DNA of 64,000 bases from Pratylenchus scribneri (lineage: Eukaryota; Nematoda; Chromadorea; Rhabditida; Pratylenchidae). Positions 45,664-58,550 of this stretch are shown here, piece by piece. The notes beneath the pieces are model-generated. The model ran no database searches. It was given only the letters and a program-made list of their open reading frames with translations, and was not told the DNA's origin. The position numbers and the translations under genes are program-made. The DNA lies in the NCBI GenBank assembly GCA_030063045.1, contig JAQSEB010000037.1, positions 2,108,001 through 2,172,000 on the forward strand, given 5' to 3'. Numbering within the stretch: position 1 is the first letter of the stretch; every line of letters starts with the position of its first letter.

Positions 45664-46627
45664 TTACATTTGACTGAAATCTTTAAATGGCAAATTGAAT
45701 GGAGATCGATATTCACGTGCAGGGGAAGCCGGTTTTGGTGGTTGTTTTCGAATAGCCGGATCCACAGTCCAACCTACAAAAATATTAATTATTAAGTTTA
45801 TTTTTGACATAAATACCTTCTGGGAGTGTTCCATATGGTGCCATTTTAAATCCGGTCGTCGATGGTCCCGAATATTGATTGGTGGAGAGCAGTGATGAGC
45901 CGGGAACATATTGTTGTGGTTGTTGGACGGGGACATAAATGCTGGAAGATGACCCGGAAGTGTTCGCTGGGCTGAGACCAGCAGAGGCCGCGGCCAATTT
46001 GTGATATCCTCCAAAGGATGGGGTTGAACTTTAACAAATTAAATTAATTAAATTTAGGTAAACAAATAAAATAACTTTGTTTGAATTGCAGTTGGTTGTG
46101 GTAAAATTGGATTCGAAAAGCCAGTCCCCCGGCATTCTTCCATTACAACCTTAATAAATTAAGTATGTCAAAAATTATTAAAATAACCTCAAATGCCTTC
46201 TTCAAAAATGTAGGGTCCTTTTGTGCCATTGTCATAAATGCCAAAATAAATTGGGGCGCGTCGATGGTCTCGAGGACACTAAAAATTATAATTTAATATT
46301 CTCCTTGGAAATATACTTTTCAATTTGGGTATCCAAATCGACGGTGGGCAGCTCCGGAACGGGTGCGATGGGTTGTCGGGCAATTGATGCGCGCATATCT
46401 CTCAGCTTTTCGATGACCGTTTTTTCCCATGTTTGGAATTGTTCCACATATTTTGCGTACGAATCGTGTTGTGCCAAACTGGCATGCTCAACTGAAATTT
46501 ATTTAAATTATTTTTATTAAAAATTGATGAGAATTGAAGAACCTTTCCACTTTTCAAATGCCTCCTTTTGTCGTTCATAATCCTGTTCCAATGCTTTGAT
46601 TGCTTTTTGTGTCTCAGCAGCAGCCAT
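45664..46627 (-). CDS. Unrecognised coiled-coil/low-complexity protein
   Basis: About six exons, start 46627 (MAAAETQKAIKALEQDYERQ), stop 45666-45664. N-terminal charged helices with repeated Tyr/Trp-Glu patterns (SYAKYVEQFQTWEKTVIEKL), then a helical part (LETIDAPQFILAFMTMAQKD), then a Ser/Gly/Gln/Pro-rich C-terminal half (SSSSIYVPVQQPQQYVPG) ending PFKDFSQM. Frame continuity across short introns makes a real gene likely. Function unknown. The ATG lies upstream of ufd-1 on the same strand. Confidence 0.65.
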
Positions 46628-46890
46628 TGCTTATTTTAGACTATTTAATTAATTAATTTTTATAAAATTCTCCAAATTTATGTAAAATATTGACATTGTT
46701 GTCAAACAAATTTAATATTAAATTAAAAAATAGACCAAATTCTTTATCATGCTTCAAGCTCAAAAATAAAATGGATGATTTAAAATTTTTGACAACCGAA
46801 ACCGAGAAATTAATATCGCAAGAAAAATATATAATTGGTTTTCATCTCATTTTTAGTTAATCATCTTTCTCTTCTTTTATCCTCATTTCT

Positions 46891-47459
<569 letters not shown>

Positions 47460-48200
47460 TTTCTATTTTATTTGGTCGAAGGAAATGAGATAAATTTAAT
47501 CGCTTTTATTCTTAAAATTTTGTTATTTTAAATGAAGTGGATAGATCCAATTAAAAAAGGGCAAATTAAGCGCAAATATTTCTCCAAAAATTTTACGGAA
47601 AAATCATTTGAGTGGAATTGTAAATGGAAGCATAAGGAATAAGGATGAATGAATTTGGAATGGATATGGAATGGAATGAAATGAAAAATGTTCAAGTTTT
47701 CCTCACACCTTCAATTATTTTTATTTTATCTCTCTCTATCTCTCTATGTACTCTCTCTGCAAATTTAATAACGCCAAATATTAAAAATTCAAAATTACGG
47801 ATACAGTATACAAATACACCTAACTAAGATAAGACCGAATTCTAAGAATATTAAACCACCTCAAAATGGGCAAAATATAAAGAGAATGTCTTTAATATTT
47901 ATTCAATAATTAATAATATTGAAATTGAAAGCAGTCTAGAAATAGAAAGACGGAGGAACTCAGATTCTTCCAAATATGCTCGAGCCTCGAGGGCATGATA
48001 GCAAAAAGAAATGATGAACCGAAACCGAATAGCAATTGGCAATACAGTATTTCGAGGATTTGGATTGAAATGGCCGCACAAAAGGAGCATAAATTAAAGG
48101 AATGAAAAATTATGAAAGGAGATAAAGAATATGATGATACATTAAAGACGAATTGTAAATCACAAAAAAGTTGGCAATAAAGTAAAGAATTTTTAAACTT
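47460..48200. other. Intergenic, H2A upstream side
   Basis: No gene seen. A TCTCTCTATC microsatellite-like run near 47730. Confidence 0.4.
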
Positions 48201-48535
48201 TTGGATTTTACTTTAATTTGCGTTTTCGATGATTCAACAATTTTTCTATTACTTTTTTTATACAATTTTCCCAGACTGGCTAATCATCATCACATTTGTA
48301 TGGACTATGGATATATGATGGCGTACAGAGATTGGGGTTTTTTGGCTTATTCATCATTTCATTTTTGCTGTGGGAAATTAGAAAAGCCATTCAGCCGTCC
48401 CATTTGGCCATTTCGATTTACTTGTTTTTCTGTTCCCCTAACATAAAATGATTTCATTTTTACTCTCCATTCGTTGAAATTAATTTCAATTTTCAGATTT
48501 CAATTCCTATTTCCAATTCCAATTCAATCTTTCCA

Positions 48536-49322
48536 ATGTTCTCCAAAATTTTGTTCGTTGCCATCTTCATTTTTGCCATTGCCGCAGGGGCCGTCATTCA
48601 ACCGCGTGAGGAATCGAATGTGCCTGAAGTGGAAGGGAACGTGGAAATCGGAATGGCCAAAATTTTGGGTAAAAATTATGATAAACATTCAATGGAAAAT
48701 AAAATTTTAGATGTGCTCAATTCGTCCTTGGCAAATCTTAATGGAGGAGGTGAAGGCCGCTTCAAACGCCAGTTCGGATTTGGCCAGGCGGCGTTTAGAG
48801 TTGAAGATCAGAAATGGCATTGGAAGGCAATGAATAATTTGATTTTAAATAATTTTAGAGGAGAAAAGTGGATTGAAGACATGGACTTTGCAAAAATTGG
48901 TTGAGGTGGGAAAAAGGAGAAATAAACAAAAACTAACATTTTTAGCACCGTGAGATGTTTGAGAAATGCAAGACCACTTGGAATGAAGCCGAAAAATTTA
49001 TCAAAGAAGCAATTCAGGCTAAAAAGGATGGATTCTTCTCGACCGCCTGGTTTTTGGCCAAAAATGGTTGGTTTTCCCTAAATTCTCATTTATTAATCCC
49101 ATTTCTCACGCAGGACTGTTTTCCAATAAAATTGCCGAATTTGAGGAAAAGGCAAAGGAATTAGAGAAATTTTGCCAACTTGCGGGGGTTTATCTGGATG
49201 CGGCCGCAAAAAGTGGGGAATATCGTGAAGAAGTTAAATTGGCCGAAGCAAGGGCCATGAAGGATTTGAAGCGAATTGAGGCGGCTACTAAGGAAATCAT
49301 GAAGGAAATTCACAATCTTTGA
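48536..49322 (+). CDS. Secreted helical protein, right copy (205 aa)
   Basis: Exons 48536-48668, 48711-48826, 48861-48899, 48946-49066, 49114-49322; 618 nt. Signal peptide (MFSKILFVAIFIFAIAAGA). Shares VLNSSLANL, a KxWTL stretch and FEKCKTTWNEAEKFIKEAIQ with the left copy. The C-terminal part is a set of charged helices (EEKAKELEKFCQLAGVYL). The third exon requires a GC donor (TGGAAG|GCAATG) and the second of two adjacent AGs as acceptor to keep frame, so that junction is less certain. It has two more introns than the left copy. Confidence 0.65.
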
Positions 49323-50321
49323 AGATGGAGATGACAATAAATTTGAGAATAAATTTGAATGATCAATTTATTCAAAAATTGTCAATTTTAATTAAATGTT
49401 TTGCAATAAATAAGCCTTAAAAATGTTTAAAATGAATTCGCCTTCACAGAATTGTGATTATCAATGAAATTTCTAAAAAATTTTCTTTTGTACAATTCTC
49501 CCAAAAAAGGAGATTAGTAGAATTTAACAATGTACTTACATTAGAGCACACATTGGCTCACTTCACTCGTTGGTTAGAAAGAAGGTAGAAAATACGGTAG
49601 CAGAGAGTGCCCTTCAATCATTATCAATCAGAAGATGCCTCAGGGTATATTCACTTAAATGGTCCCTTTCCCTTCCTTTATCAAAATCTGCGTAAAACAA
49701 TAATCCATAATACTAAAACGATGCTATTTCTTTTCCTTCTATTCATGAAATGATGATTAATGAATGAATAAATGAGAAAACTTTACAATTAGTTAATTAT
49801 CCTATCAAAATTAATTTCCAAAGCAAATTTTTCTTATAAATTTTCTTTCAATCAGCAAATGATTTATATTAAATTCTTTTGATAGCAAAAGATTAGATTC
49901 ATTATTTATTTCGCTCAACAATTTTACCATTTTCTATTCCATTTTATTCTTTCACTGTGAGGTCAGCAGGTGTCAGTCCATCCATTTCCATTCTTTTCTT
50001 TATAAAAGACACTTTTGGATGGAAAAAGTGGGTATAAGGAATTAAGGATGGATGATTCATCATTCCCCCAATATGTTCCTTGCGAATAAAGCAATCAATA
50101 TTTAATGCTGCTTTTCTTATTCATAGTCAATGCTTTATTAAAGGAGATTGGTTTGGTTATCATAAGAAAAGCTTCTTCCCCATTTTGGTTAACTAAAAAA
50201 GGCTTCTTCCCCATTTCATTTACCACAATTTTATTTTCCTTAATTCGACGAATTTAATTTTTATAATATTTAAGTAAAGGAGAAGAACTAATCCTTCCAA
50301 AATAAAACCACCGGCGGAGAA

Positions 50322-53300
50322 ATGGAAAGATTTGCATTCTGCGTGGAGTTTGGAGGCAATTTATGGAGAATGTTGATTTTTGGAGAACAACTGGAAGAAC
50401 GAAGTGTCCCACATTTTGCCGGTGCTCAAATTTGGAAATGGTACAAAAAATTGGAAGATGGAGTATTTGAACCAATAAATGATGAACAACAATCGGAAAT
50501 GGAAACAAATCTTGGAATTTCCCTGCAATTGGATGGACTTGACCGGGACATTTGCCTCAAGGTTCCATCAAAATATGGCAAAAATTGGCCAAATTTCCTT
50601 TTCCATAGATCCGTCTGCCAGTTTCGATAAAGTATCAATCTTTTGGCTTCCTGCCAAATTGTCCCAAGATTGCAAAATTTGTTTCCACCATTGATCCATC
50701 CATCCAAGGAAATGTCCACTTCGATATTGCCCATTTGGATCAGACCAAAAAATTTTTGGCTTTCATTTCACTGTAAGCCTCCAATATAAGTAAAAATATT
50801 GAATTTTGGTAATAGGCAATCATTCAATTGCCCTTCTACTGGAAGTAATCAAAAATGGTCAATCCGCTCGCCAAATGATATTATTGAGGATTGTGGGCGA
50901 GAAATTACCGAACAATCACCGGATCAAACTGAAGAAGAAAAACATTTTGAGGGCATCGAACAATGTTCACCAAATCAACCGGAAGAAGATGGACAACATT
51001 TTGAGGGCACTGAACAATGTCCACCAAATCAACCGGAAGATTTGGACATCCCGCCTAGTCAAACAGATAGCAATACTCATCGCTTTCCGTCGGTGTCGAA
51101 AGGCTCAAACTATGTCAGTTCTGCAGAGTGCCTGCCTAATGCCCCAGCATTTGTCCATATTTTTATTTGTTGGAAAATGGAAAATGACTCCATTACTTTT
51201 GTCGGATTCAATGATGGAGTCAAACGAATTAAATGTGCAAAAAATCAACTCAACTTTGATATAAAACTTGGTGAATGGTACAAAATTGAGTACTGTCACC
51301 GAAATGGAGAAATATTCATTTTGAATATTCAACCTACTTTGGATGAAGAGAAATTGTTCAAAACGAGAGTGGACAATGGAATTGTCCAGGTTTTTGTTTT
51401 TTCATTGAAAATTGTGTCCAATTTTTCTTTAATTAAGTTCGAAGCTTTCATTCGAAAAACTCCGCATGGCTTCGAGACTTTTGAAGGCGGAGTCGAAGTT
51501 ACCGGAATGCCAGCCGAATTACAGAATAAATCGGCTTTAATTGGCTGGTGCTCTTTGGAAGAAGAATCCAAAAATTTGTTGAGGTTTTGTGAGGAAAGTG
51601 AAAATGCAAATCACCAAAAGACTAGTCTAAGTCAAGCACAAGTTTGTTCATTCAATCCAATAGATTGTTACGAAAAACATTCAGAACAATTCGGAAATTG
51701 TTTCAACCAATGCCAATGCCAAGTTTTCCATCAAAGAAGGAGGTTTTGGCAGAGGTAGACCAAGACATGATCGGCTATTGGCCAATTTGGCGAAAGTTGA
51801 TGGGAAATACAATGATTTGCCGAAATTAGAAGACCATTCAATGGCCAATGTGAACGAAATCCATGAGGACAAAACCCAAACGGAAAATTTTGCCAAAATG
51901 GGAGAAATGACCGAAACTGTGGAAACAAACGAAGAAGAGGAATTGCCTGAACCAATTGAAGTGACCGTTCCGGAATATTTGATTGATGTTATTCGGAAGG
52001 AGGAAAGATTAAATGCCGATTGGGACTTTGAATGTAAACTTGAAATATCCACGGTATTGGTGAATGGAATCCAAATTGTTGGCAGCAGCGAGGAAAAAAT
52101 GATGGAATGCGCAAAACACATTAAAGCAATTCGGGACCTTCTGATTAAGGAAAATATGAAGATGGAAGAAGCCACAAACATGGAGGAAAACAATGAGGAA
52201 AAGGAAAATATTCCTCCAAATAATGAAGAACAAAAACCACTTGATATATTTGAATGGCATTCCCAACATCAGGGAGTGGATTGGCTGGATATGGTAGTGG
52301 CGGAGGAAAATAAGCAAGTGGCCAATTTAGTAGAGGAATTAATGGAGAGAACGGCACCAACTTCCGCCGACGAAGCCATAAATTGCGAGGAAAAAACGGC
52401 ACCAACTTCTGATGAATCAATCGTTTGCGAAGAGAGAATGCCGTCAATTGATCAAGGGAGATTGCCATCAATTGATGAAACCATCGAATGCAAGGAAGCT
52501 CCCAAAGTGACAACACCGAAAATCACTTTACAACAAAAACTGCAATCAAGGCCTCCTCCTAAGGAAGCTGGCTGCAAGATTTTCTGCCGAACCAATGATA
52601 AAGTCAGCTTTTTTAAAATATTTACATAAAAAATAATTTTATTCATTAGGGATCATTTCCAAATGTTGGTACTTCTCCTCCTGCAAATGTTGTGGCCCCT
52701 ACTTCATTTTCATCATCCAAATCGTCACCAACAACAAAAAAGCTGGCACTCTCATCGTCAAATAATTATGTGAGGAGGATTCTTGTGCCGAAAAAATATC
52801 ATTCTCTTATTGTTGGAAAGAATGGGAATAATTTGGCGCGATTGAAACATGATTTTAATGTTCAAATTACAATCCCAGCAAAAAGTTCGTCAAATGCGAA
52901 TGTAAATTTTGAATAAGCTTTTTGAAAGAGGATTAATCCTTTAAGATTACAATTTCCGGTAATAATCGTGCTCAATTGGATGCTTGCAGGGAAGATATAT
53001 TGGCAATGATTGAAAGAGTTAAAATGGATGAAATGCCGGTGAAGGAATATGTCATAATCCCAATGAATGATCAAAATCACAAAGCTGTGGATTATGCCAA
53101 ATTTTTGATTGGGAGTAATGGCAACAAAATTAGCGAATTACGAACTACTTTTCCGGGGATCGTAATTGAAATGCCCTATCCGGAACGAGGCGAAGAACCT
53201 ATCATCCGAATTGGCGGCTTATCAAAAAGTGATGTTGACCAAGTCAAAAATTATTTCAATGACCGAATTGAAATATTCATGGTTTGAAGATATTGGGTGC

Positions 53301-53706
53301 TTTTTCATTTTGGTTCTTCCATTTCAGAATCAAATCGTGTTATTTGTTGAAATTGAGGAAAAACAACACGAAAAATTCTTGGATCAGAGAGGAAAATTAT
53401 TGTTGGAGTTAAAAGAGCAACATCCGGAATGCAATTTCTATCTTAATAAAAATGAAAATCGGATCGAGATCCGTGGGACTTTGGAATTTGCAGAGAAAGC
53501 CAAGGAGACAATTCACAGCATTATTTGCGAAAATGTTTGTGAAATTTTCTGAATCTCATTTGTAATAAATTTAAAAAATTCAGAAACAGCAGTCAATCAT
53601 GAATCCCGATCCTGAAGTTATCAGAATTGTTGGCCAGCCGGATAACATAGATGCCCTCAAAGAATTTATGCAGCAATTTGCTGGAGGAAATAAACAAAAC
53701 TGTTAA
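50322..53706 (+). CDS. Triple-KH-domain protein with an unrecognised N-terminal module, right copy (997 aa)
   Basis: Exons 50322-50561, 50633-50772, 50816-51389, 51438-51641, 51685-52602, 52650-52901, 52946-53281, 53328-53534, 53584-53706; 2994 nt. N-terminal part: MERFAFCVEFGGNLWR..., then a second region with GEWYKIEYCHRNGEIFILNI and ALIGWCSLEEESKN that also occurs alone at 55028-55674. It includes an internal repeat (HFEGIEQCSPNQPEEDGQ then HFEGTEQCPPNQPE). A long acidic linker follows. KH1 has LIVGKNGNNLARLK, KH2 FLIGSNGNKISELR, KH3 FLDQRGKLLLELKEQ without a proper G-x-x-G. KH domains bind single-stranded RNA or DNA; the likely role is RNA binding. No orthologue named. Confidence 0.75.
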
Positions 53707-53907
53707 GAATTCAGACAAAAATGAACATTTAAATAAATTAATTCATATGACGTGACATGTGAGCTATTTATTTCATAGAACATGTTAATTGAACTATTAT
53801 AATTCATGTGAAATGCTTGAATTTTTCGTAATAAAAAGCTTGTCTCCGAAATATTTCTTTTATATGCATATGCACTAAAATGAAAGTTATAAGTAATAAG
53901 TTGAGAT

Positions 53908-54553
53908 CAGTGTTGCACAAAATTTGAGACGTCCGTCCTCTCGTCCGTCCCCTATTTTTTAATTTTCGCTCGTCCGTCCTTATTTTTTTTCAATGTGTCT
54001 CGTCCGTCCACTCGTCCGTCCTTATTTTTTTCAATGTCTCTCGTCCGTCCTCTCGTCCGTCCTTTATTTTTTCATTTTCGCTCGTCCGTCCTCTCGTCCC
54101 GTTCTCGTCCTTTCTCGTCTTTCAATAAATTTTTAAAAATTTCAAAAATGCATAAAAAAAAGAAAATAAAATTTAGGCAGAGCGCAGAGGCAGAGCCGCA
54201 AGCAGCAACAGTCAGTGGGAGGAAGGAGGAGGAAATTGGAAGAGGCAAGCAGGCAAGAGGGAATTATATTTTATTGATTTTCTTTTGCCAATTGCCTGCC
54301 TTTTTTGCTTTTTTCTTTCGTCTCGTCCTTTCTTTTTTAGCTCGTCCGTCCCCTCGTCCGTCCCCTATTTTTTCATTTTCTCTCGTCCGTCCTCTCGTCC
54401 GTCCTTATTTTTTTTCAATGTGTCTCGTCCGTCCTCTCGTCCGTCCTTTATTTTTTCATTTTCGCTCGTCCGTCCTCTCGTCCGTCCTTTTAAGGCAAAG
54501 ACGAGGACGAGACGAGAGGACGGACGAAGACGAGGACGTTTTGTGCAACACTG
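53908..54553. mobile_element. hAT-like MITE (646 bp)
   Basis: Perfect 15-bp terminal inverted repeats CAGTGTTGCACAAAA ... TTTTGTGCAACACTG. Flanked by GTTGAGAT on both sides (53900-53907 and 54554-54561), an 8-bp target duplication typical of hAT. The interior is mostly repeats of CTCGTCCGTC in both orientations, plus a unique purine-rich middle at about 54170-54260. The long frames seen here are repeat artefacts. Confidence 0.9.
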
Positions 54554-54619
54554 GTTGAGATCCAAACAAAGAAAACCTAAAAGATGAAGCCTCATATTTT
54601 AATAGTTCATTTCGGAAAG

Positions 54620-54780
54620 GAATTATAACCGTAAAACTTAGATTGTAATTTTAAAAGTTGGATTGTAATTGTAAAAGTTGGATTGTAATTATAAAATCTA
54701 ATAAGTTCATTCCGGAAGCATTATAATTGTAATTTCTGTTCTTTCCGGCGGAAAGTGATTGTAATTTCTATAACAGTAAA
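54620..54780 (-). repeat. Inverted minisatellite remnant
   Basis: A few copies of AATTGTAAAAGTTGGATTGT, complement of the unit at 36110-37155, with a TTCATTCCGGAA motif shared with the left arm. Outer edge of inverted duplication 2. Confidence 0.7.
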
Positions 54781-55027
54781 AATCTTAAAACCTATCTAGC
54801 TCGCCCATTCTTAAAAATTTTAGAAATGCGATCAAATTCTGTCATTTTTCTCCCGGGTTGTTTATAATAAAATAAATCCAAATTGCTATAAAAATTCGTT
54901 ATTTTTTATCAAATAAATGAGTGAGAAAAACTTGCGGAATGATTTTGAAAAATACACTGGGAATTTTGTCAAATTTGGTATAAAAAATAAATTATTAAAA
55001 AACAATACATAAATTCTCATAAATTAT

Positions 55028-55674
55028 TCAATATCCAAAACGTTCAAGATCATCTTCAATTTCATTTGATAATCCTCTTTTTCCGTCAATTTCCTTCAAG
55101 GCAAATCGAAATCCGTCACCCTTTTCTGCTTTCAATGTGCACCACGCGATAAATCCCAATCGTTCTTGCTCCTCTTGAGGCACTTCAATAACTTCGATTC
55201 CCTCTGAACATGTCACGAAATAATTGTCGGCACTTCTTTTCTTTCGGAAGAATAGTTTGAACTGTAAATGAAATCAAATTTTATTTAATAAATTGTTACT
55301 AAACTTGCCTCAACATTTTTGCCAATCACTCTAGTCTCGATCGATTCTCTCTCTTCCTCTTTGGCTTCACAAAATGAATGGATAACAATGTGGTAATCAG
55401 AGGCAACATAACGGGAATATTCAATCTTGTACCATTTGGCCAGTTGAATGATGGGAAATTGTTCGCCTTTTGGAATTTTCAAATTTCTCGCCTGCATCCG
55501 TCCCATCATTTTCCTTCTTTCCCAATCGTATTCGACGAAGAATGAATCTTCCAATGATTTCTTCCAGCAAATGACCAATGCTTTGTGCCATTCATTTCTT
55601 ATTGTTCCTTTTCCATTCAAATTATTCATTTGATGAATTGTTGGGTTTAAAAAAACCCTTGTCATATTTGCCAT
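55028..55674 (-). CDS. Short relative of the KH-gene N-terminal module (199 aa)
   Basis: Exons 55674-55309 and 55261-55028, GC-AG intron (GTTGAG|GCAAGT); 122 + 78 codons. Shares with the KH genes the order ALVICWKK, AKWYKIEYSRY, ETRVIGKNVE, FKLFFRKRS, GFIAWCTLKAE. It lacks the KH domains and the acidic linker. This indicates that the WYKIEY...AWCTL region is a self-standing fold. Function unknown. Confidence 0.7.
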
Positions 55675-55740
55675 TATTCAATTATTTGCTTTAAATTTCA
55701 AATTTAAGTAAGATCGACTAATAATAATAATTTAAGGGTG

Positions 55741-56161
55741 TGCATTATTTTGCCGAAAGATTTAAATGGTTTTGCCGAAAAAATGCATTATTTTGCCGAA
55801 AGATCAGTTTTTTGATTATAACTCTTTTGTGCTTGATCCTAGACCCCCAAACCATTTAGCATATTTGTAGAGCTCATCGAGACGCGTCGATTGACCTATA
55901 TATTGTCGGGGTTTGGCCAAAATTAAAGGTATTAAACCGTCTAAACCATATTTTGGTTTTTGGTTTATAACTTTTTGGTTTGGGTTTAAACCCAGACAAA
56001 CTATACATCAATCGGCGCGTCTCGATGAGCTCTACAAATATACTAAATGGTTTGGGGGTCTAGGATCAAGCACAAAAGAGTTCTAATCAAAAAACTGATC
56101 TTTCGGCAAAATAATGCATTTTTTCGGCAAAACCATGTAATTCTTTCGGCAAAATAATATT
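55741..56161. mobile_element. Palindromic fold-back element
   Basis: Arms of about 190 bp. Left: TGCATTATTTTGCCGAAAGA ... CCTAGACCCCCAAACCATTT ... GAGCTCATCGAGACGCGTCG. Right: the complement in reverse order, ending TCTTTCGGCAAAATAATAT. The centre has the TTAAACCA family text. Arms are nearly identical, suggesting recent origin or gene conversion. Confidence 0.85.
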
Positions 56162-56467
56162 ATCTCATAATTTAATTACAAAATTGCAATTTTCGTGAAT
56201 TTATCGGAGAATATTAAAAATAATAGTGAAATAATATTAATTATCATTTTCATTGTAAATATTATAATTTAATCAATGATTTTGCGTGACATTGGTGAAC
56301 ATAGAACATAAATTGATTTTGTCAAAATTCAAAATATATTAATTTTTGAAACATAGTGGAGAAAAATGCCACAGAATAACAGGTATTTGGTAGGGGAAAT
56401 TGATTCAAAAATAGATGGAATTGAAATATATTTAAATTAAACAAATATTTTAGTCAGTCGCATTCAA

Positions 56468-58550
56468 TCAATCGTAAGGGACCATTTCTTCGGTTTCATA
56501 TTCCAAATATTCATCCTCCTGATAACGTTGCCTGCCATCCTCTTTGCTCCCATCCATTGTTTGTTCACCGTCCGCTTCGTCGACCAATTCCAATTTTGTG
56601 TCAACTTCTTCCTGTGATATTTCCATGTACCTTGAAAAATATTTTCAAATTAATTTTATAAATTATTTTTATTTTACTTGTCATGTTTCCAAACTCGATC
56701 CTCATCGGCCTTGGACCGCCAAGATGGTCGGGAGCCATCGGTGGCGGGTTCATCACCAGCAAAACCTCCTCCACGAGTAAATCCGCCTCGACGAGAAAAT
56801 GCACCGGCACTCTTTAAATAAATAAATTTAAATTCATTTAAACAAAAATTTACTTCTTTTTCATTTCCATCGTTGTGCTCAAAATTGCGCCAACCAATTG
56901 GAGGTCCTCCCCTCCCTCCGCCCCTTTCACGGGTGCCGGTGCCACGACGAAAACTGCTCCCGCCACGGTCCAATCGAGGATCATAAAGTCGATTATCATC
57001 AGCGATTGCATCTCGATGGTCATGCTTTGGGTAGAGTGGATTTAAAATATTGAATTTTGATGATTTTAACCAACCAGAAAATAGTTTCGTCCACGTGGAA
57101 CGGCCAACGGATTGAGCGGTGGTTTTTCATCAGAGTCGACCGATTTTCCACTATCCCCGTGTTCATTAATAGAATTGCGGGAAGAAGAATAGCGAACATC
57201 TTTTGAATTCGGTGGTTCAGCGGTTCTATCAAAATTGGGTCGGCCAGAATTGAATCCACCTAAAATATTTATTTTAATTTTTTATATTCGTTCAATTAAA
57301 CAAACCACGTGCACCAAATCCTCCAGTTGGGCCTCTGGCCATTCTATAATTCATAATTAGCTTTTTTGGTATTGTTAAAAATTGAGCTGGATAATAGAGA
57401 ATGAGGTGGTCCAATTTGAGTGAGCCAATCGAATCGGAACTGACCCAAATGAATTTTGGTTGCCTCCACCACGTCCAACAGCATTTCGTTGACCAATAAA
57501 TGGGCCGCCACCTCGAGTTCGCTGAATTTTAATAATTTTTTTAATTAAATTTATTTGTTCAAACTTTTGTGGTCATTGTGCCTTTGAGTGGATGTTCTAT
57601 AAATAAATATTGATTATTGAATTCAATTCATAAAATAACCGTCTCGCTTAATTGAGTCCATGCTCAGTTCATTAACAATAACCATTTTAAGTTCACTTTT
57701 CTCTTGTTTATTTTCAATTCCAAAGCCATCATTTGGGCCAACAATTCGTGATTTTCCGGCTAAAATTAGAAATTTTATTGCCGATTTTTAACATCAAAAT
57801 TCAACCGTCATTGTTGTGTTCTCTTCGTCCAAATGTTTTGTTATTGAAATTTCCTGAACCACCGAAATTTGAATTTAAGCCAAAATTTGAGCCTGGTTTT
57901 TTAAATCCCCCTGATGAATCGCCAAATCCGGAATTGCCAAATCCAGAATTTCCAAATCCTGAATTGCCAAATTCCGCCACTGGTTCCTCTTTCTTCACAA
58001 CAATTTCTTTCCGTTCAGATTTCTTCGCTGGATTTTCTTGTTCCTAAATTATAACATTTTTAAAGAATTAAAATTAAATTACTCTAACCGTTCGTCTATG
58101 CTTTCTGTCTTGATCGGTGCGATGGCGTTGAATTGGAGATTTGCTTCTTGGTCGTTTTAATGTCTCAGTCTTTTTTGCCTCTGGGCGATTTCCATCTTCA
58201 TTTCGTCCGGTTGAATGATGGCTATTACTTTAAATTATGATTTGTTCGAATTTTTTAATTAATAATATGAACCTTGCTCGTAATGATGATGAGCTTTTCT
58301 CTGGTCGATGGTGAGTACGACGATCATTCTCATCTTCAACTTTTGGTCTATCACTTTTTGATGAACGTTTTGGTGGAGAACGACGAGATGAAGATTTTTG
58401 AGAAGATTTGATGGTGTCAAGTTTTCGATTTGAATTATGCTCCGGTGAATGTGTTTTCTCCGTGTGATCTTTTCTATTTCTGTCCCGATCTCGCTCATCT
58501 TTTCTTGATGACATTTCACTTCTTCTATTTGTATCAGTTCTTGAAGGCAT
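56468..58550 (-). CDS. RS/RG-rich protein, BCLAF1/THRAP3-like
   Basis: Start 58550 (MPSRTDTNRRSEMSSRKDER), stop 56470-56468, about eight exons. N-terminal Arg/Ser/Asp-rich region (DRDRNRKDHTEKTH; SSSRRSPPKRSSKS), then a repeat of FGNSG, an RG-rich region (RTRGGGPFIGQRNAVGRGGG; RRGTGTRERGGGRGG), then RVWKHDKYMEISQEEVDTKL and an acidic C-terminus (EDEYLEYETEEMVPYD). The W-x-HDK(F/Y) motif followed by an acidic tail is seen in BCLAF1/THRAP3 splicing and mRNP factors. Composition alone could mislead; family call moderate. Likely nuclear, RNA-related. Confidence 0.55.

Larger units (their letters stand above)
48200..54780 (+). repeat. Right arm of inverted duplication 2
   Basis: Counterpart of 36110-42750; order from the centre outward is the same in both arms: upstream block, secreted gene, non-coding block, KH gene, minisatellite. 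A hAT element has since inserted at 53908-54553. Confidence 0.8.

Noticed and set aside
50562..50700. Apparent frameshift in the first part of the right KH gene
   Set aside because: Explained by an intron (CTCAAG|GTTCCA to ATAAAG|TATCAA) that restores frame in both copies.
53995..54595. Arg/Pro/Ser-rich frames on both strands
   Set aside because: Interior of the hAT MITE; the frames follow from repeats of CTCGTCCGTC.
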